64,000 nucleotides of DNA from contig NC_084472.1 in assembly GCF_027409185.1 (NCBI RefSeq), positions 92,768,427 through 92,832,426 of the forward strand. The letters run 5' to 3'. Numbering within the stretch: position 1 is the stretch's first letter; each line of letters starts with the position of its first letter. The notes under the pieces are model-generated. The model was given only the letters and a program-made list of their open reading frames with translations, was not told the origin of the DNA and made no database searches. This document shows, one piece after another, positions 38,641 through 49,719 of the stretch. This stretch comes from Cynocephalus volans (Eukaryota; Chordata; Mammalia; Dermoptera; Cynocephalidae). A program made the translations under genes and the position numbers.

Positions 38641-39472
38641 CTTTCCACATAGACTTGTAATTTAGCTATCTAAGAAAATTAAATGCATCTGGTAATTATA
38701 CATAGGACAATTCCAGTTGCACAAATTAAAACCTTCACAGAAGAAAGGGAATTGTAAGAAACACTCTATATCAAATTGATTATAGTTGATGAAACTCAGA
38801 GGGATTAGTTTATATTTCTCAATTTTCATAACGACAGCCCATGGACACTTAACAACACAAACTTTCAGTGTTTTTCATAAGCTATCATAAACAATTGTCC
38901 TGACAGTATTTAAAGCAAAATAACATTTTAGTTCCTTCCTCCTGTACAGGGGAAATACTCAGTTGCTCTCCCAGGTCATTCAGCAAAGACCAGAGTCCTG
39001 GTTCATAGCATATTGGCGAATTTACAAAAAGATACCTCCTCAGCTTTCTGCAATGATACAATTGTGTCCCAGACCCTCTCTGGTAGATCAGAATGGATGC
39101 AAACTTCTCCAGTGAATTACCTTCTTCTAGGGGCTGGGATGGAGGTGTGGTAAGGGAGGAGTCAGAACTATTATTTCAGTCAACCCCTGGGCTGGGTCTG
39201 GTTTGTAATATCATCCTCCGAGGTTACTTTGAATACAGCTCCCCAAGGACTACACGGAGTTATTTGATTTTGTCAGATCCATACCGGAGCCTGATGTTTC
39301 TGTGTCTGGGTATGGCCGAAACATGAGGATATAGAGATATTCATTGGAATTCTTTTTCAGCTTTTCTGGGGTTTGAATTTTTCAAAATCAAAAGCTGAGA
39401 TTTAAAAAAAGAAAGGGAAGTCTGGCCAGGAAGCCTTTCCAGACACTGAAAACTTAAGATACAAAGTTTTCT
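38641..39472. other. Unassigned, less AT-rich island
   Basis: The 38900-39350 part has a more balanced base composition than its surroundings and no repeat I can name. The 77-codon frame at 39093-39326 has no recognisable feature. Confidence 0.35.
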
Positions 39473-39572
39473 GAGCTGGCTGGTTAGCTCAGTTGGTAAG
39501 AGGCTCAGCCTTACAACACGAAGGTCACGGGTTCTTATCCCAGTGCTGGCTGATCACACACACACACAAAAA
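39473..39572 (+). repeat. tRNA-Ile-derived SINE
   Basis: GGCTGGTTAGCTCAGTTGGT, ACACGAAGGTCACGGGTTCT and AGTGCTGGCTGATC, followed by CA units and an A-run instead of a plain A tail. Confidence 0.9.
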
Positions 39573-39589
39573 TAGTTTCCTAACCTCAG

Positions 39590-39660
39590 GCTTGATTTTG
39601 CAATCTGGTGAGAGATAGGGGTCTAGTTTCAGACTTCTGCACATGGGTATCAGAGACCTA
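39590..39660 (-). repeat. Short L1 ORF2 fragment
   Basis: GGTGAGAGATAGGGGTCTAG followed by TTTCAGACTTCTGCACATGG is the same piece of antisense L1 as 41095-41150 in the neighbouring element. Confidence 0.7.
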
Positions 39661-39759
39661 ACAGTGGCATGTGGGTGGGGGGTTGGGTGGAAAGCAGAAT
39701 CTACACCTTTTGTTGGTGGAGTGATGCTCTTGTATAAAATATATGATTATTCCTTATCT

Positions 39760-41250
39760 TCATCATTTTTTTATTGAAATGTATTGATTATATATATTTA
39801 TAGGGTCCACAGTTATATTTCAATAAATGTATACAAATGTGATCAAATCAGTGTAATTAACATATTCCTCATTACAAAACTTAATCATTTCTTTGTTTTG
39901 TGGACATGCCATCTCCTCTCTTCTAGCTGTTTGATAACATTAAGTAAATTGTTAGTTATTGATGCCTAGCTCAACTGCTCACCAATACAACTTATTTTTC
40001 TAGCTGTAATTTCAGGTCCATTAACCAAATTCTCACTATCCTTCCTTCCCCCTCCTGCTTCCCGCCTCCAGCAGCCTCAGTTCTACGCCCTCCCTCTAAA
40101 AGCTCAGCTCACTGTTGTTGTTTATTTATTTATTTACTTTAGCTGCCACATGAGTGAGAGCACGCTGTGTTTCTCTTTCTGTGTCTGGCTTATCTCACTT
40201 AACATAATCTTCTCCAAGCTCATCCATGTTGCTGCAAAAGGCAGAATTTCATTCTTCTCTTTTTTTATGGCAGAGTAGTGTTCCATTGTGTATGTATAGC
40301 CCATTTCCTATGTCCAGTCATCTAGTCATGGCCATTTGGTTGGTTCCATGTCTTGCCTATTGTGAACAGAGCTGCGATAAACATGGGTGTGCAGGCATCC
40401 CTTCGGCATGATGGTTTACATTCCTTTGGGTATAAACCCAGCAGCGGGATTAATTGCTTGAATGGTAGTTCTATCTGTAGTTGTTTGAGAAAACTCCATA
40501 TTGTTTTCCACAATGGCTGTACTAATTTACAATCTTACCAGCAATGTGTAAGTGCTCCCTCTCTCCACATTCTTGCCAGTATTTGCTATTTTTTGATAAT
40601 AGCCAATTTAACTAGAATGCAGTGATATCTCAATGCGGTTTTGATTTGCATTTCCCTGATGATTGGTGATGTTGAGAATTTTCTCATATACTGGTTGGCC
40701 ATTTGTATGTCTTCTTTTGAGAACTGTCTATTCATTTCCTTTGCCTATTTTTAATTGGATTTTGTTGTTGTTGTTGTTGTTATTGAGTTGAGTTCCTTGT
40801 ATATTCTAGATATTAGTCCCTTGTCAGATGCATAGTTTACAGATATTTTCTCTCATTCTGCAGGTTGTCTCTTTCCTTGGTTGATTGTTTCCTTTGCTGT
40901 TCAAAGCTTTGCAGTATAACCTTTTTCTTATAATCCCTTTTGTTTATTTTTGCTTTTGTTGCCTATGCTTTTGAGGCCTTATTCATAAAATCTTCGCCCA
41001 GTCTTACATCCTGAAGCATTTCTGTGTTTTCTTCTAGAAGTTTTATAGTTCCAGGTCTTACATATAAGTCTTTAATACATTTTGAGTTGATTTTGCTAAA
41101 TGGTGAGAGTTAGGGGTCTAGTTTCAGTCTTCTACACATGGATATCCAGTATTCCCAGCACTGTTTATTAAAGAGGCTGTCCTTTCCCCAATGTAAGTTT
41201 TTGGTGCCTTTGTCTAAGATCAGTTGGCTGTAAAAGTGTGGATTTCTTTT
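39760..41250 (-). repeat. L1 3' end (ORF2 C-terminal part and 3' UTR)
   Basis: A 1.5-kb antisense L1. The 3' UTR lies on the left (TTTTTTTATTGAAATGTATT, then ATGTGATCAAATCAGTGTAA). It continues through TCTCACTTAACATAATCTTC, GGTATAAACCCAGCAGCGGG and TTTGCATTTCCCTGATGATT to ATTTTGAGTTGATTTTGCTA at the right. This copy is less diverged than most L1 pieces here, but its frames are broken and it is truncated at the 5' end. A TTG microsatellite lies at 40762-40780. Confidence 0.92.
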
Positions 41251-41303
41251 AACACCTTTTTGTCATCATACTCTTTTAAGGATCATAATGACAACATACC
41301 ACC

Positions 41304-42192
41304 TGTATTAGTTATCTATCACTTTGTAACACTATAACCACAAACTTAATGCCTTAAAACAACTACATTTATCATCTCATGGGTCAGGAGTCAGGAATAA
41401 GTTGGCTGGGTCCTTTGCAAGGCTACTGCTATGTACTGAATGTTTGTGCCCCCCAAAACTCATATGCTAAATCCTAACACCCAATGGGATCATTTTTGGA
41501 TGTAGGGCCTTTGCAGATGGGTTAGGTCATAGGGCAGAACAGTCCTGAGTAGGATTCGTAGCTTTATAATAGATGCCCCAGAGAAGTCTCTGGCCCATTC
41601 TACGGTGTGAGGAGGAGGAGGACACAGTGAGAAGACAGCCATCAATGAACCAGGAAGCTGGCTCTCACCAGACACCAAATCTGCCAGTGCCTTGATCTTG
41701 GACTTCTGAAGCCTCCAAAACTGTAAGAAATAAATTTCTGTTGTTGGTAAGCCAACTAGTCTGTGGTATTTTTGTTTTAGCAGCCCAAACAGATTAAGAG
41801 AGCTAGATCAAGATGTCAGCTTCATGGCTGAGTTATCTTCTAAAAGCTTGACTGAGGAAGGATTCACCTCTAAGCTCATATGGTTGTTGGAAGCATTCAG
41901 TTCCTTGCAGGCTCTTGGATGGAAGGACTCAGTTTCTTGCTGGCTGTTGGCCAGAGGCTCTACAGTTCCTTGCCATGTGGACCATTACACATGGCTGCTT
42001 GCTTTGTCACAGCCAGAGAAGGAGTATCTCAGAAAGACAAATGTTCTGTGTCTTATGTCACATAATCACAGAAACAACATCCTGTTACCTTTGCTGTCAC
42101 AGGTCCCACCCACACTCAAGGGGAGGGGATCACACAAGGCATGAACACCAGGAGATGGGGTTGTGGGCGCACTTTAGAGACTGTCCACCACA
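41304..42192 (-). repeat. Old MLT1-type LTR, split by a second LTR
   Basis: Left part TGTATTAGTTATCTATCACT, ACAAACTTAATGCCTTAAAA and GGGTCAGGAGTCAGGAATAA. After the inserted LTR the right part continues with CAAGATGTCAGCTTCATGGC, TGAGGAAGGATTCACCTCTA and CACACTCAAGGGGAGGGGAT, ending at CCACCACA. This is the reverse complement of an older MLT1 LTR. The frames at 41824-42235 belong to it. Confidence 0.82.
41427..41801 (+). repeat. MLT1A/B-type LTR nested in the older LTR
   Basis: TGCTATGTACTGAATGTTTG at the start, TCTCACCAGACACCAAATCT and CCTTGATCTTGGACTTCTGA inside, GCAGCCCAAACAGATTAAGA at the end. Flanked by GCTAC and GCTAG, a 5-bp duplication with one change. Confidence 0.92.
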
Positions 42193-43394
42193 TCACCTTA
42201 AACATAAAAAGTCACCTTTTTTTAAAAAAAAGTAATGTTCCAACTGCTCTTCCTTATAGTTACAGAGATCATTTCCATTGAAGTTTTCATCCCTAAGACC
42301 TTCACATAACTCATCTTATGTAGTTGAAGCTAAGTTTCTCCTGAAGGGTATACACATCTCCTTTTTCAACGTTTGTTTCTAGTTCGGATATTTCCAAATA
42401 AAAGATAAAATATTCTAAGAAAATCTTTTATCCTGTTTTATACTGTTCTTATGTTTGTACAATCATCACAGATAGCTACTTTAAAAATCTTTAGAAACTG
42501 GAATAACTTTATAAATTATAATTTGGAAAGTTTTCTGATATTTCATGTCATTTTCCCTGGATCATATCTTTGCAATGAGCTCTGTAGTGCATGGCATTCT
42601 TTTCTCTTGCTGACTTGATTATGTCATAATCTCTTCTTTCTCCAAGAACAGGTACTATTCCCAATGTCTTAAAGCATGCTATGCTTTTTCACTTCTTCCT
42701 GAAAGTTAAAAAGATTTTCTTATGATATCCACAGATGCTGATATACATACTAAAAGGATAAAGTTTCAAAACATCAAAATCATTGATTATGATGCCATTG
42801 TAAAACCATTTTATGTTCTGAATAAACAGACACAAACCCCAAGTAAACAGGGGTTTGCACAGACCACTAATCATTCTTCATCCCACACATTTTTATTGAG
42901 TACTTCCCATGTGCCAGTAACTGGACAATTTGGGGGGACACAAACTCGATCTTTTAGGAACACATAATCCAATGCTAGAAGACCATGTTTCTGTAGGATA
43001 TGACCAAAGATAGGCAGATGCAATTTATGGCTATGATTTTTCTATAGAAACATATATATCAGTGAAAAAGATGAAACCAGATACAAACATCTCTATGAAG
43101 GAATCTCTTTTCCTTTTTAATCAGTCACTAGTGCTCAAATTCCTTATTAAAATTATCCACAATATTCTCAATTTTCTTTTGAAAATAAAATAAGTGTCTT
43201 TTGTAAGGCCATGATGCTAGAAAAGGGCCTATCTAGGGAAAGGGCGAGGGAACCTGTCCATACTAAAATCAGAAGTTGGTTTCCATCTAACCAGGGCCCA
43301 CTTGGGTTTCCCTGTTTCTAGGGTCAATATTATTAGTTTCCAGGAGAACCATTAGGATACCTTTATTCTTTACATGTTTGCTATGTGGCAAGCT
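42193..43394. other. Unassigned, with an L2-like piece
   Basis: The part at about 42880-42970 (ACATTTTTATTGAGTACTTC, CCATGTGCCAGTAACTGGAC) is an ancient repeat of the kind at 31135. The rest is unassigned. Confidence 0.4.
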
Positions 43395-43622
43395 CCAAAA
43401 AAGCTTTAGAAGTTTAAAGTAAAGTTATTTACTCATTTAATACTTTCTAATAACCCAATAAGGGTAATACTATTCTTTCCTATTTTACAGGCGATGCAAT
43501 TGAGGTATGAGAGAGGTTATGTAATTCTTCCAAGGACTTGTGGCCAGTCAGTAACAGAGAGGACATAGCAGATGCTGGGATCATGCAGGCAGTCTAACCC
43601 CATATTGCTCTGCAGCCTTGGA
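43395..43622 (-). repeat. MIR SINE
   Basis: Nearly complete antisense MIR: AATAACCCAATAAGGGTAAT, TCCTATTTTACAGGCGATGC, AATTGAGGTATGAGAGAGGT, AAGGACTTGTGGCCAGTCAG and GGGATCATGCAGGCAGTCTA. Confidence 0.9.
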
Positions 43623-44550
43623 TATCAATTCACTAGCTCTCTATTCCTGAGAATGGAAATGGGACACATGAAAGAGTAGGTGACTGATCCTGCCTACAGC
43701 AGAGCTCCAGCTGCTCTGGAACATGTTTCTCTTATAAGTGAAGAAAATGATGCTTGGCTTTGTCAGACATACTTGTCTGTCATTGACCAGAACACTCAGA
43801 TTCAAATGAAAATTAGGTACAGCAATTCTTGATTTTAAAGGATCTGTGCTCAAACCCTTCTCTGGTGCTTTCCCCACTGATGATCATTTAGATGAATAAC
43901 CATTTGTCAAAAACTTCCCAAAGCCAAATTATGCCTTGGAGGCACCCTGAGAAAACTATCATTTATCAAACATGAGTCATGCTAAAATCCCCTGGTTTCA
44001 TTTTACTATAGTCCCATGATAAAATCAGTTTTAAAAAATTTTTGGTCCTAATGTCTATATGTCATTCTTCTCAGAATGAGGTCATCATTTTCACTGATTT
44101 TGCTTAAGGATACTTGCTGATTCTGCCTCTCTTTGGTGGGACACACCAGGTGTTACAAGAGTAAATAGTCAGTCTCAGTGCCCATAGGCCATTATTATCG
44201 CAGTTTCCAGATATAAGGCTGTTACTCAAGATTATTCTTTAGTTGTACTCTGCCTCTAGAACACTCTTCTTAAGAGAATCTCAAAGGTCTACATAGGGAT
44301 CAAAAACAAGCAGATCAACATTTGAAAAATTTTTTTGTTGTTAGAATTTTATTTGAATAACTTCAAACAAAAATCCTGATTCCTGTTTCTCTGGGAAAAT
44401 AATGTGACTATCCAGCCATAATGGACCCTTTATTTATTTCCATCATGTAACATTTTTTTTTTTTTACAGTGGAACTCTCCATTCACCTTAGTCAAGAATG
44501 CCCTGTTCTATTTGTTTCTTACACCTGTAGGATTTCAATTGCTGTTCTAA
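43623..44550. other. Unassigned intergenic DNA
   Basis: No gene or repeat is recognised. A run of 16 T lies at about 44451-44466. Confidence 0.3.
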
Positions 44551-44708
44551 ATCTGTGCTACTCAGCATGGTTAAGCAGCAGCAGCATCACCTGGGGACTT
44601 TCCAGAAATGCAGAATTTCAGGCCCCACTTCATACTTGAGTAAACAGAGTCAGCATTTAACAAGAGCAATGGATGATTTCATTGCACATTAATGTTTGAG
44701 AGGCTCTG
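44551..44708. mobile_element. MER5A-like hAT element
   Basis: GCAGCATCACCTGGGGACTT, AGAAATGCAGAATTTCAGGC and TAATGTTTGAGAGGCTCTG match MER5A, a short non-autonomous hAT element. Confidence 0.82.
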
Positions 44709-45104
44709 ATCACTCCCTGTCTCACCTTCACTCACCACGTTACCAATGCGCAATTTTATGTTCCAGCAATACTGAACTCCTTGTAATTTCCTACTCAAAT
44801 CAGCTGTTTTTCTTCTCCTTGACTTTATGGTGCTGTTCCTTTTGCCTAGATGACCTTCTCCAAGTCACCCACATTGTCCTGGATAATTCAAATTCACCTT
44901 TTGGCCCCCTCTAAGAAGACTTTTCAGCATCTCATCCCCTCTCCCTGCACCATCCCAACTGTAGTGAGGTAAGGCATTCCTCCTCTGGGTTCTGCTAATA
45001 TGTTGTATGTGATTTTTCAAGATTGCTGAAAAATCATGTTGTTATCTAGACTTTGAAGATCTTATAAGCACGGCAAATCTTTTATTCATTTTTCTAGCAT
45101 TATG
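44709..45104 (+). repeat. L2 LINE 3' region
   Basis: TATGGTGCTGTTCCTTTTGC, ACCTTTTGGCCCCCTCTAAG, GAAGATCTTATAAGCACGGC and CATTTTTCTAGCATTATGTC follow the L2 3' region. Confidence 0.65.
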
Positions 45105-45431
45105 TCCTATAGTGAGTTGAATGGTGGCTCCCAAAAAGGTATGTCCATGTCCTAATTTCTAGGCCCTGTGAATGTGACCTTATTTGCCAAAAAGGGCCTT
45201 TGCAGATGTTATTGTGGTATCCAGTGGGCACTAAATCGAACTCCTGGAGCCACCAGGAGCTGGAAGAGACAAGGATGGATTCTTCTCTAAGAACTTCAAA
45301 AGGAGACGGGTCCTACCAACACCTTGATTGAAGACTTCTGGCCTCTAGAACAGAGAGAATAAATTTCTGTTGTTTTACGCCACTCAGTTTGTAATAATCT
45401 TTTCTGGCAGGGACTCCTAAGAAACTAAGAC
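45105..45431 (+). repeat. MLT1-type LTR
   Basis: AGTGAGTTGAATGGTGGCTC, CCCTGTGAATGTGACCTTAT, AAGGGCCTTTGCAGATGTTA and GAGAATAAATTTCTGTTGTT, ending GAAACTAAGACA. Confidence 0.85.
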
Positions 45432-46024
45432 AGTGCCTAATATATCATTTGATAATTTTCTTTTTTTTTTTTTAAATATCAATTGAATTTATTCCAAGTT
45501 ACTAAGCTCCAAGGCACATTACAGTGTTCTCTTAACTACAGAAATGTAAAATGGATACAGAGCAGATTCTCCACATCTAACATTTTGCTATGCTGTTCCA
45601 AATTATCCTTGCATCAGTAAAGCCAAAACAAAACAGCACATGAAGAGCCAACACATTCAGGTCAGTGGAAACAAACTGAAACATTCTACTTGCATTATAA
45701 TAGCTGCCAATCACTGAGTACCTACTAACCACCAGGCGTTTTTGCAGGTGCTTTTCAGATGCTTTGGACAGTTAAACTGGGGAGTGGGTGCAAAGGTAGT
45801 TTAAGAAAAGGGCCCGAATCAAAATAGGCTCAGACTCAGAGGATGAGAATGTTTGTGTATCACACACATTCTCTTTTAAAGGGCTTGACTACAGATAAGA
45901 CCTTTAATAATCAGTTCCACCTATGAAAGGTGGTCAGCTTTTTTCACCATCCAGCCTGTGCCTGCTCAAAGACTCATGAAATCCCCGAAACACTAATACA
46001 GATAATCAAAAAAAAGAACATGAA

Positions 46025-46061
46025 CGTGAACCAGCCAGCCACCAAAAAAGAAAAGAAAAAC
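46025..46061 (+). repeat. Extremely 5'-truncated tRNA SINE with TSD
   Basis: Only the last part, ACCAGCCAGCCACC, and the A-rich tail are present. A perfect 12-bp duplication AAAGAACATGAA flanks it at 46013-46024 and 46062-46073. Confidence 0.82.
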
Positions 46062-47370
46062 AAAGAACATGAAGAGGGTAGATGGATCAAAGAATGAGTC
46101 AGATACCAAAACCTAACTGAGCAGTTTAAAACACATGAAGACTTCAACTGCTATGTGTGCCTTTCTTTCCCCCATTCATAACATCAGTGGGATTACAGGA
46201 AATGGTATTTCTTACAGCAGATGCCTACTGAAGTTTAACAATTCCTTAATTATTTTCTGAAAAACTAATTATAAAATAGGATACTAAGAGTAGCACCTAT
46301 AGGCAGTAGTGTGCTGGTCTATGTTTAACAACCAGGTGGGGGTGGGGGAGCCCTAATTTATAGTGTTCGTTGATTTCCCTAATGTGGACATATCCACCAA
46401 GACTGATTTCAAGGTATGAATGTGATGTCACTGGCTGGTAAAATTCCTAAAAATTGGCTCTAGCAGGTTCCAGCACAGCAAGAGAATAAGGAGACCTAAC
46501 TAGCACAAAAGAAGCATTGCAGGTTCAGAGTAGAAAAGCCCACTGACTTAAAGTGGGAAGAAACTGAGAGAGACTGGAAGAGGCTGAATAATGCTTTCAG
46601 CCAAATTAAACTACCTACCCAAGTATCACCAAGGGGAGGAGAGAAAAGAGTAGCACCTACAATGTGATCCGATCGTCTCTCTCCACCTACTCACGGGTAC
46701 AGAGCAAAGCTCATGCCATGTTGCTTTCTTGCTGCATATGACCCAGTGAGGTGTAAGGGGCAGTCTCCTGTGAGCTGGCACAAAAGACTTTTTCCAAAGA
46801 AATGAGAACTGAACACATAATGTCCTACCCTGATGTTCAACAATACTTGGACAAAAGAAAATTTAGCCACTGGCTTTAGGCAATTTGCTACTGAAAGCCA
46901 AGACTATGAACCACCCAAAAACGTTTGGTTAGCAAGAACAGCGTGCTTATCCATACTTGTTTACGATCCTTGTCTCACTGTGATCACCGATCCATAGCTA
47001 TCATGTCATAAAGTTTGCCCAACATCTATCAGTTCTGTGCCTTGTAAAACCTAACTTAGAAATCACCAGGCCCAGGGCCTAACACACTGCAGATAATCTT
47101 TGTCTGTTTCCCATTTTTGATCCACAGGAGATCCTGCCAACTATCTTATCTCATGTTGCAGTAACTCTCATAAACATGTTTGTTTTCCGGCAGTCTATTT
47201 ATGGGAGTAGGCAGTCATTACAGTTAAAAGAGGATCTCAAATACAAAATCCTCCCTCGCCCACTTTGGATGCTCTTGTTTGAAAGAGAGTAATCCTTAGA
47301 ACTCCAGCAACGATACTGTGATCGATGTGATCAAAGCTAAGGGCAGAAGGCAAAATGCTGAGGTGGGAGG

Positions 47371-47420
47371 GTGGGAAGGATGAATGCGGGGTGGGAAGGA
47401 TGAATGCGGGGTGTGAAGGA
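47371..47420. repeat. Tandem 20-bp repeat, 2.5 copies
   Basis: Two identical adjacent 20-bp units beginning GTGGGAAGGATG at 47371 and 47391, followed by a third half-unit GTGTGAAGGA. Confidence 0.9.
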
Positions 47421-47659
47421 CAGAAAAAACACAGATCAGTCTTGAAATGGTTGAGCTGACATGATTCACTTACTTCCAGTCACTCTGCCCTGTTGACAGG
47501 TGTTTTAGAGTGTTCAGGGCTGCTTTGTCACTCAGTGCTGATGTGGTAGAGTGAGGGCATTTACTGTGAGCTACAGATTGGTAGGAAGAGCAAGCAGGGA
47601 CATATGGATACAGATGCACAGACAAACCCTCAATAAGGTCAGATGACATTCCCAATTTT

Positions 47660-49719
47660 TTCTTTTTCTTTTTTTATAAATAGTAGAGAAACTTCACTGG
47701 AATAAGGCGGCAGTAAGAGTAAGAGCAGATATCTCCATGTATCTTTCATGCAAGTTGCTACTGTATCTTTGTATAAGTCACTGTTGTGATGGATCCCAAA
47801 AGTTTAATTTTAAGCTAACCCAGACATTTTATATACAATGCTTAAGTTACTCTCCCAAAATACTCAGACACACAATTGATGTCTGTAATATTTCCATTCA
47901 TAACATTTTTTACAGGCTTGGGGACCTACCTGGGATAGGAATTGCCAGCAGAACACATCTTTATTCTGGGAGAAAAAAAATCAGACTGTGCCCTCAGATT
48001 TATTGTTCTCAATCTCCTGTTGTTCTGAGTGCCTGGCAGATCCTATGCCCCCAAGAGATCAAGCAATTTATTTAAAAATTATTAATAATCAGTTTATTTC
48101 ATTAAGCATTCAAGACAATTCCCATCCATCCACAGTTCAAAATATTGCTTACAAGTTGTTCATAGCTATTAAGCTGGCAAACTATTAGCCTAGGACGCAC
48201 AAGTTTTTAGACATAAGTTTAAGGAAACATTTCAGTATTGTTGGAGGACAAAAAAAAAACAAACAAAAAAAACACTCACAAAATAACCAATAACTGATCA
48301 CTGCTCTCTGCAGGAAATACCAGGTGGAACGTCTCCGTGTCTTTCTCTGTTTTTCCCTTTAGGTATGTTTACTACCAGAATAATTTTCTATATTAGACTG
48401 TTTTCATTTTATTATGTTTCCCATAGGTGCCAACTGCTGCAAGCCCGAAGCAGTTGAAATAGCATATTGATTTATTTTTGCCAAATTTTCATTTTGTGTG
48501 CTCAGGATTCAAGCTTGTCTGAGGACCTTCCTAGGCCTTCACTTCTTTGTCTCATGTCTTGCTTCTTATTTTCCCCCTTAAATGGATGAGGTTTCCTGTA
48601 TTTATTATTATTATCATTTGTCATTATTATAATTGCCCTTCTCTCTTTCTCTGGAAGTGTATAGATTTACTCATGAGATGCAAAGTTCTTGATAACAGTT
48701 CAGTTAGTATACTTTAAAAAATCCCTCTTACGATTGTCATAGAAATAATATGATATTCCTCATAAGCTCTGACATTAAAATTTGCTTGGTTGTTTAATAA
48801 AAATGCAGTCCACCATATATTCATTCTTCTATTGTTTGAATTCAATTTACTTGTATCAAAGTAATATATATATATACTTTGTCTCAAAAAGCAATAGGCT
48901 TATAATTAAAAAAAGATCAAAATGAAACTATGGGTCCAAGACTCTCCCCTCCTCCATTCCTGCTACAACCATGTTCGACTCAGTTCTCCCTCATAAAATT
49001 TACAAGCTATTTCTTATCTTTTCAATTTTAGACATTACCAATAGCTTTCTACCATAAGAAACAAGGATTAATTTTTATTATCCTCCACTCTCTATAGATA
49101 ACTTCCTCTCCCCTTCATTCCAATACAGTCATAGCAACATTTAATTAAATCATTTTCCATTGTGGAGTTTATGATCAAGAAATATCCTTCAGCTGAGTAA
49201 ATAGAAATACTCTTCATTAATAACTTTGTTTTTTATGGAGTTAACAATTGTCTTATTTTTCTATATGTTTAGTTTTTGTTCCTTTTTTTTTTTTTTTAAT
49301 GAACTGAACACAAAATTCATCCCTTAAACTTTCCTATGGGGCTATAATTCTTGTCTTGATATAGTCAAACATCTAATAATCAGTTCTATTAATTTTTTTC
49401 TTTCAAGGCACCTGTCTGTGAATCTTCTACCTTTTGTTCTAATTGAGCTAGCTGGTGCTGTCATCCCAGGAATTTTCTCCTTCACCATCATTTTGTTAAT
49501 TCCCTTACCTCTTTCCTTTTATATACTCAAGATGTGTACTGGGCAAAACTTAATAACTGATGCTGAATGATGAGGACATGTTATTGGCTTACTAGAAAAG
49601 TCTATTTTATTAAGTACCTATCATCTTGACAAAACAAAAAACAAAATCCAACTCTTAGGGAATTCCTTAGATAAAATTATACTTCAAAGCTTCAAGGGCA
49701 AACTGCCTCAACTGCTCAT
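47660..49719. other. Unassigned AT-rich DNA
   Basis: No gene is recognised in about 2 kb. A frame of 112 codons at 47737-48075 shows no domain. A run of 15 T lies at 49285-49299 and a short TA run near 48865. Parts may be old L1. Confidence 0.3.

Larger units (their letters stand above)
45461..47655 (-). pseudogene. Probable 5'-truncated processed retrocopy, parent unidentified
   Basis: A T-run at 45461-45473 is followed by TTTATT at 45488-45493. Read on the minus strand, this is AATAAA, a short gap, then a poly(A) tract, the layout of a mature mRNA end. The roughly 2 kb to the right is unusually free of old L1 and LTR sequence and less AT-rich, like a long 3' UTR. At its right end a minus-strand frame reads about 60 codons to a stop at 47470-47472, ending TGQSDWK, with a plausible protein-like serine-rich composition. 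I do not recognise the protein. The sequence is interrupted by a SINE fragment at 46025-46061, and 45700-45770 looks MIR-like. The target-site duplication is ambiguous because both flanks are T-rich. It could instead be unrelated unique sequence that happens to begin with a T-run. Confidence 0.45.

Noticed and set aside
40226-40625. Plus-strand frames of 61-90 codons
   Set aside because: They are antisense to an L1 ORF2 3' region.
41824-42235. Overlapping 106-codon frames
   Set aside because: They fall inside an old MLT1-type LTR and have no independent coding sign.
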